Part shown: positions 61,328-64,000 of the stretch, piece after piece
Layout of the letters: each line of letters starts with the position of its first letter
Position numbering within the stretch: position 1 is the first letter of the stretch
Position numbers and translations under genes: made by a program
The notes under the pieces: model-generated
The model's input: only the letters and a program-made list of their open reading frames with translations
What the model was told of the DNA's origin: nothing
Database searches by the model: none
Source of the DNA: Oligoflexia bacterium
Lineage (GTDB): Bacteria; Bdellovibrionota_C; UBA2361; JBGSMV01
Assembly: GCA_019694515.1 (NCBI GenBank)
Contig: JAIBBU010000001.1
Coordinates: 124,001 to 188,000, forward strand
Direction of reading: 5' to 3'
Length of the DNA stretch: 64,000 nucleotides

Positions 61328-62680
61328 ATGCTGAAGATTATCGCGGTAGACCTTAGTGCGAAATCGCGCCAGCGCGTAACAGAACAGCTTCAAAGCTATT
61401 TCAATTCCGCAGCGGATGCAGGGATTTTTACCTCGCGCGTTTCTGTGCAGGCCTTGTCAGTCGAGGAACTGCGCTTTCACGGCAATCCAGACCTGTATTT
61501 CATAGGCGAAGATCTATTTCGTTCCGACCCCTCAGCGCTGGCAACCCTTAGTAAGGCATGCCCGCTCGTATCTATTCTGGTCGAAATTGGATCTGAGCAA
61601 GCTACGCTTGGGACGATCGAGCAACTGCTGCGTCTGGGGGCGACCGATGTGTTCGTCCGGGATTCAGGGCGAGATGAATTCCTAAGGAAATTTCTGGTGC
61701 TGACGCGTAATCGCAAAGTCTCACGTGCGGGAAAACTGATTGTGGTAGACAGCGCCAAGGGGGGACTCGGGGTAACTTCGTTCGCAGCAGCGCTGGGAGA
61801 ATTGCTGCTCGACCAGCGACAAAGGGTCTGTTTGGTGGATTTAGATACCGAGTCGCAGGATTTAAGCCGCTTTTTACAGGCCCGACCTTTCGTCAATGAG
61901 AACCTGCAGAGTTTACTGGAGAAGCAACGCTCGATTAACGAAGAATCAGTGGGGCAAACAGCAGCACGGGTGTGGCAGGACGTTGAGCTGTTTTGCGTTG
62001 CACCGCCTCTGGACTCGGAAAAGCTTGTGGCCCGTGGAACCGCCGCAGTGCGAACGTTTCTGGAAGTCCTTGAGGTCCTCGATGCATCGTTCGACTACGT
62101 GATCATTGATCCAGGCTGCTGTCGCGGCGGATTGCTCGAAATGCTGTATTCAGCTGCTGATCTGGTCACGCTGGTGGTAAATAATGACGCAGCGGCGCTT
62201 TATGCTTCGTTGCTTAAAGTTAATCAAATACGGGTGATAGCGCCTTCGACGCGGTTGCATGTGATTGAAAATTGCCCGCTTCATCACGGGCTTTCTAATG
62301 CGCTTCTGCGGCGAGAGTTTTTGCGGGCGGCGCAATTGAATGCCGGAGAATGGATTGAAACCTCAGTTCCGTTCTCCCGCAGCGCCTCAAAATGGCCGGC
62401 TTCCGGGGGCACGCTTTATTCTCAGGGCGGCATCAAGCTTAGAACTGCATTCAATGCCATTGCGAGCGGCTTAGGATTGGTAGCGCCGGAGAAAGCAGCC
62501 GCCTCTCCATCCATAGCCGGGCTATTTAAGTTCATGCGGCATCGTTTGCCACAGCCGCCGCTAATTAAAGCGCTGCCTGCTCCGGCCTCCACGCAGATCT
62601 CAGCAGGGCGAGCCAGCGAGGAAAACTGCGAACCCGAGGAGCTGCGGGCCTCCGCACTGATATCAGGAGTAAGTTTTTGA
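61328..62680 (+). CDS. cpaE: CpaE/TadZ-type pilus assembly ATPase
   Basis: 450-aa MinD/ParA-superfamily protein that places the Tad pilus machine. The N-terminal receiver-like domain (1-125) lacks the phosphorylation aspartate. A deviant Walker A, VDSAKGGLGVTSFAAA (about 141-156), has Lys before GG as in the MinD class; Walker B-type VCLVDLDTESQD follows. FDYVIIDPGCC is the third nucleotide-site block. The last 60 residues are Pro/Ala-rich and disordered. The Flp pilin starts 17 bases downstream, so this opens the tad operon. Confidence 0.9.
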   Translation: MLKIIAVDLSAKSRQRVTEQLQSYFNSAADAGIFTSRVSVQALSVEELRFHGNPDLYFIGEDLFRSDPSALATLSKACPLVSILVEIGSEQATLGTIEQLLRLGATDVFVRDSGRDEFLRKFLVLTRNRKVSRAGKLIVVDSAKGGLGVTSFAAALGELLLDQRQRVCLVDLDTESQDLSRFLQARPFVNENLQSLLEKQRSINEESVGQTAARVWQDVELFCVAPPLDSEKLVARGTAAVRTFLEVLEVLDASFDYVIIDPGCCRGGLLEMLYSAADLVTLVVNNDAAALYASLLKVNQIRVIAPSTRLHVIENCPLHHGLSNALLRREFLRAAQLNAGEWIETSVPFSRSASKWPASGGTLYSQGGIKLRTAFNAIASGLGLVAPEKAAASPSIAGLFKFMRHRLPQPPLIKALPAPASTQISAGRASEENCEPEELRASALISGVSF

Positions 62681-62697
62681 TTGCAGAGGAGATGTCT

Positions 62698-62901
62698 ATG
62701 GAATGGATTAGATTTATACGCTCGAGTTCACTGGGAAAGAAAAAAGGCTACACCCTGTTAGAGTATTGCGCAGGTGCAGCCATTATCGCTGGCATCATCT
62801 GGGTGGCGCTGAATGCATTGGGAGGGAGTCTCAGCGGCTTCATTGGAAATCTTGCCACTTGGGTCAACCAACGGAGTTCGGAGCTGGAGCTTTCCAGCTA
62901 A
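62698..62901 (+). CDS. Flp/Fap-type pilin of the Tad locus
   Basis: 67-aa prepilin. The basic leader MEWIRFIRSSSLGKKKG ends at the expected processing Gly and is followed by YTLLEYCAGAAIIAGIIWVAL, with Glu at +5. ATG 62698 is chosen because GAGGAG lies 6 bases upstream; ATG 62692 lies within that site. It is the structural subunit of the Tad pilus. It differs from the solitary Flp at 51357 in its Cys and its basic leader. Confidence 0.88.
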   Translation: MEWIRFIRSSSLGKKKGYTLLEYCAGAAIIAGIIWVALNALGGSLSGFIGNLATWVNQRSSELELSS

Positions 62902-62925
62902 CTCAATTGCACTCGGAGAACAGCT

Positions 62926-63822
62926 ATGGTGTCTCGTCGCCTTCCAGTCCCGTTGCGAAGATCGCGCTTTTCAACGCTCCCGGTAGTCGTTACGTGTTTC
63001 GCCGGCGGTCTATTCCTAGGAACGCTGCTGATGCTGAAGACTCCTGTCTTCCAGACGAAAATCAGCTCAGATCCGGCCTCGGCCAGAAAATCTGAAACCG
63101 TAAACGTCCCTGTCCCTGTGCGTCCGGTAGCGGCGGGGACTCCGCTTAAACAGATCGCGCTCAAGTTCGTAGCATTTCCCGTGGAGCAAGTTCCCGTAGG
63201 CGCTTTGTTGAACACCATCGATCAAGCGGATGCTGTCGCCCTAGTAGCTCTCCCGGCTGAGCAACCTCTTCTTGCGGTAAACTTCTCCGGGCCGGGAGCT
63301 GGAACGAATGCCGTGATTGAGAGGATTCCGCCCGGCATGCGGGCGATGACCGTTAAGGTTGATGCTACCTCCGCTGTCGAAGGTTGGGCTGGCTCCGGGT
63401 CGATCGTGGATCTGTTGCTGGTTGAAAAAAATCGCACCTCGGTAATCGCGGAGGGAGTGAAAATCCTCTCCGCCGAGCGCACCGTCTCCCCGGTCGAAGG
63501 CAATGCAGCTCCGAATGTTCCGAGCACTGTGACCTTGTTAGTGACACAAGAGCAGTGTCTAGCTATCAATACCGCGATCCCCTTGGGGCGAATCGCCTTT
63601 GCACTACGCGGCTCAAGTGACCCGGATAATTGGGAGCGTTCAGTCTTTACATCTTCCAATCTGAAGTTGGCCGGCAGGGACGGTGAGCCCTCCGATATCA
63701 AGGTGCGAGGTGTTATAACCATGCGCGAGGGGGAGGCCGAGCGAGCCTTCGCCTTGGCCGGGGATAAATGGATTCCCACGGATGTCGTGCCGGATGGCTT
63801 TCGACTGGCAGCGAGGCATTAA
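62926..63822 (+). CDS. cpaB: Tad pilus assembly protein CpaB/RcpC
   Basis: 298-aa periplasmic protein with an N-terminal anchor (about 18-38) and an SAF domain. VPVPVRPVAAGTPLKQIALKFVAFP and IDQADAVALVALPAEQPLLAVNFS are the SAF/CpaB pattern. A C-terminal RcpC-like part (GMRAMTVKVDATSAVEGWAGSGSIVDLLL, key features MRAMTV and G..D) follows. CpaB supports the secretin in the outer membrane. It follows the pilin by 24 bases in the operon. Confidence 0.9.
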   Translation: MVSRRLPVPLRRSRFSTLPVVVTCFAGGLFLGTLLMLKTPVFQTKISSDPASARKSETVNVPVPVRPVAAGTPLKQIALKFVAFPVEQVPVGALLNTIDQADAVALVALPAEQPLLAVNFSGPGAGTNAVIERIPPGMRAMTVKVDATSAVEGWAGSGSIVDLLLVEKNRTSVIAEGVKILSAERTVSPVEGNAAPNVPSTVTLLVTQEQCLAINTAIPLGRIAFALRGSSDPDNWERSVFTSSNLKLAGRDGEPSDIKVRGVITMREGEAERAFALAGDKWIPTDVVPDGFRLAARH

Positions 63823-63825
63823 ACG

Positions 63826-64000
63826 ATGCGTCGTGCTGTACAGGAGGTGCTGCCACGCTACCTTTCAGTGGTTAGCTCCAAAGAGGGGGGCTCCTCCTCT
63901 CGCTCCAATTTCGAGCTCACTTCAAGTTTGCTGCTGGTGTTGAATGAAGTCGAGCGAGAGCTCGGGTTCTTGCGGGCACAGGGACGGTTAAACGGCTCAC
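63826..64000 (+). CDS. Start of next tad-operon gene, cut by window edge
   Basis: An ATG 3 bases after cpaB opens a frame that reaches the edge: 58 residues begin MRRAVQEVLPRYLSVVSS. It has a Ser-rich stretch and a helical end (LLLVLNEVERELGFLRAQG), with no signal peptide. Position suggests a Tad component, but the visible part does not resemble secretin CpaC. A GTG with AGGAG nearby at 63848 is an alternative start. Function undetermined. Confidence 0.55.
   Translation, partial: MRRAVQEVLPRYLSVVSSKEGGSSSRSNFELTSSLLLVLNEVERELGFLRAQGRLNGS

Noticed and set aside
1..64000. CRISPR array, prophage or complete insertion sequence
   Set aside because: No regular repeat-spacer pattern, phage structural genes, integrase or transposase gene was seen.

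Overview
The window reads as a chromosomal segment of a Gram-negative, aerobically respiring bacterium. Envelope evidence includes ADP-heptose epimerase (LPS core), PpiD, a beta-barrel-like outer-membrane protein, lipoprotein and Sec/Tat-type signals and a Tad pilus locus. Respiratory evidence includes heme o synthase, SCO1/SenC, CcmH and a di-heme peroxidase. GatCAB with a DUF4911 protein, a PpiD-type foldase, a eukaryotic-type Ser/Thr kinase, a MEMO-family protein and a CpaE/Flp/CpaB module together suggest the deltaproteobacterial grade (Bdellovibrionota, Myxococcota, SAR324-like and relatives). That placement is inference from gene content; no rRNA or tRNA gene was recognised.

Layout. 1-0.8 kb: minus-strand GIDE-like membrane protein cut by the edge. 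1-7.4 kb: one unknown gene, then a minus-strand operon gatC-gatA-gatB-DUF4911-ppiD. 7.6-12.2 kb: sthA transhydrogenase, a sigma-54 activator and a degenerate HD-GYP-like regulator. 12.5-18.5 kb: pepA, a membrane-anchored MutS-like ATPase and an RNase II/R family exonuclease, with an inverted-repeat-bounded non-coding block between the last two. 18.6-23.7 kb: gyrA, gpsA, ctaB, sco. 24.2-28.4 kb: GT39 transferase and GH5 hydrolase, then convergent pyrE-ccmH. 28.6-31.4 kb: membrane Ser/Thr kinase and an unknown protein. 31.4-34.6 kb: a UPF0182 gene of foreign-looking codon use with its own structured leader, followed by a terminator and a 23-codon stub. 34.7-42.4 kb: sulfotransferase, NUDIX, PhoD-like phosphatase, a second GT39, hldD and an aminotransferase. 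42.5-42.8 kb: a cluster of TCATTGCGAG-type dispersed repeats. 42.8-44.7 kb: outer-membrane protein and di-heme peroxidase. 45.1-47.1 kb: a four-domain fusion (CoaB-like, class II aldolase, GNAT-like, NUDIX). 47.1-51.2 kb: an ApbE/4TM/FMN-binding operon divergent from cysteine dioxygenase, YeiH-type exporter and FKBP genes. 51.4-55.9 kb: a solitary Flp pilin, then the classic rpmH-rnpA-yidD-yidC-mnmE cluster. 55.9-56.3 kb: a second non-coding block bounded by the same inverted repeats as at 16 kb. 56.3-61 kb: MEMO protein, small membrane protein, lepB, ygfZ and an unknown. 61.3-64 kb: start of a Tad locus (cpaE, flp, cpaB, a partial gene).

The most unusual items are the CoaB/aldolase/GNAT/NUDIX fusion, the two inverted-repeat blocks sharing one 15-bp end sequence, the MutS-like ATPase with a transmembrane hairpin, the foreign UPF0182 island, and an extracytoplasmic flavinylation operon that abuts a cysteine-sulfur oxidation/export operon. 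Most of the rest is housekeeping. All functional calls are by motif and family recognition only; no database search was run.
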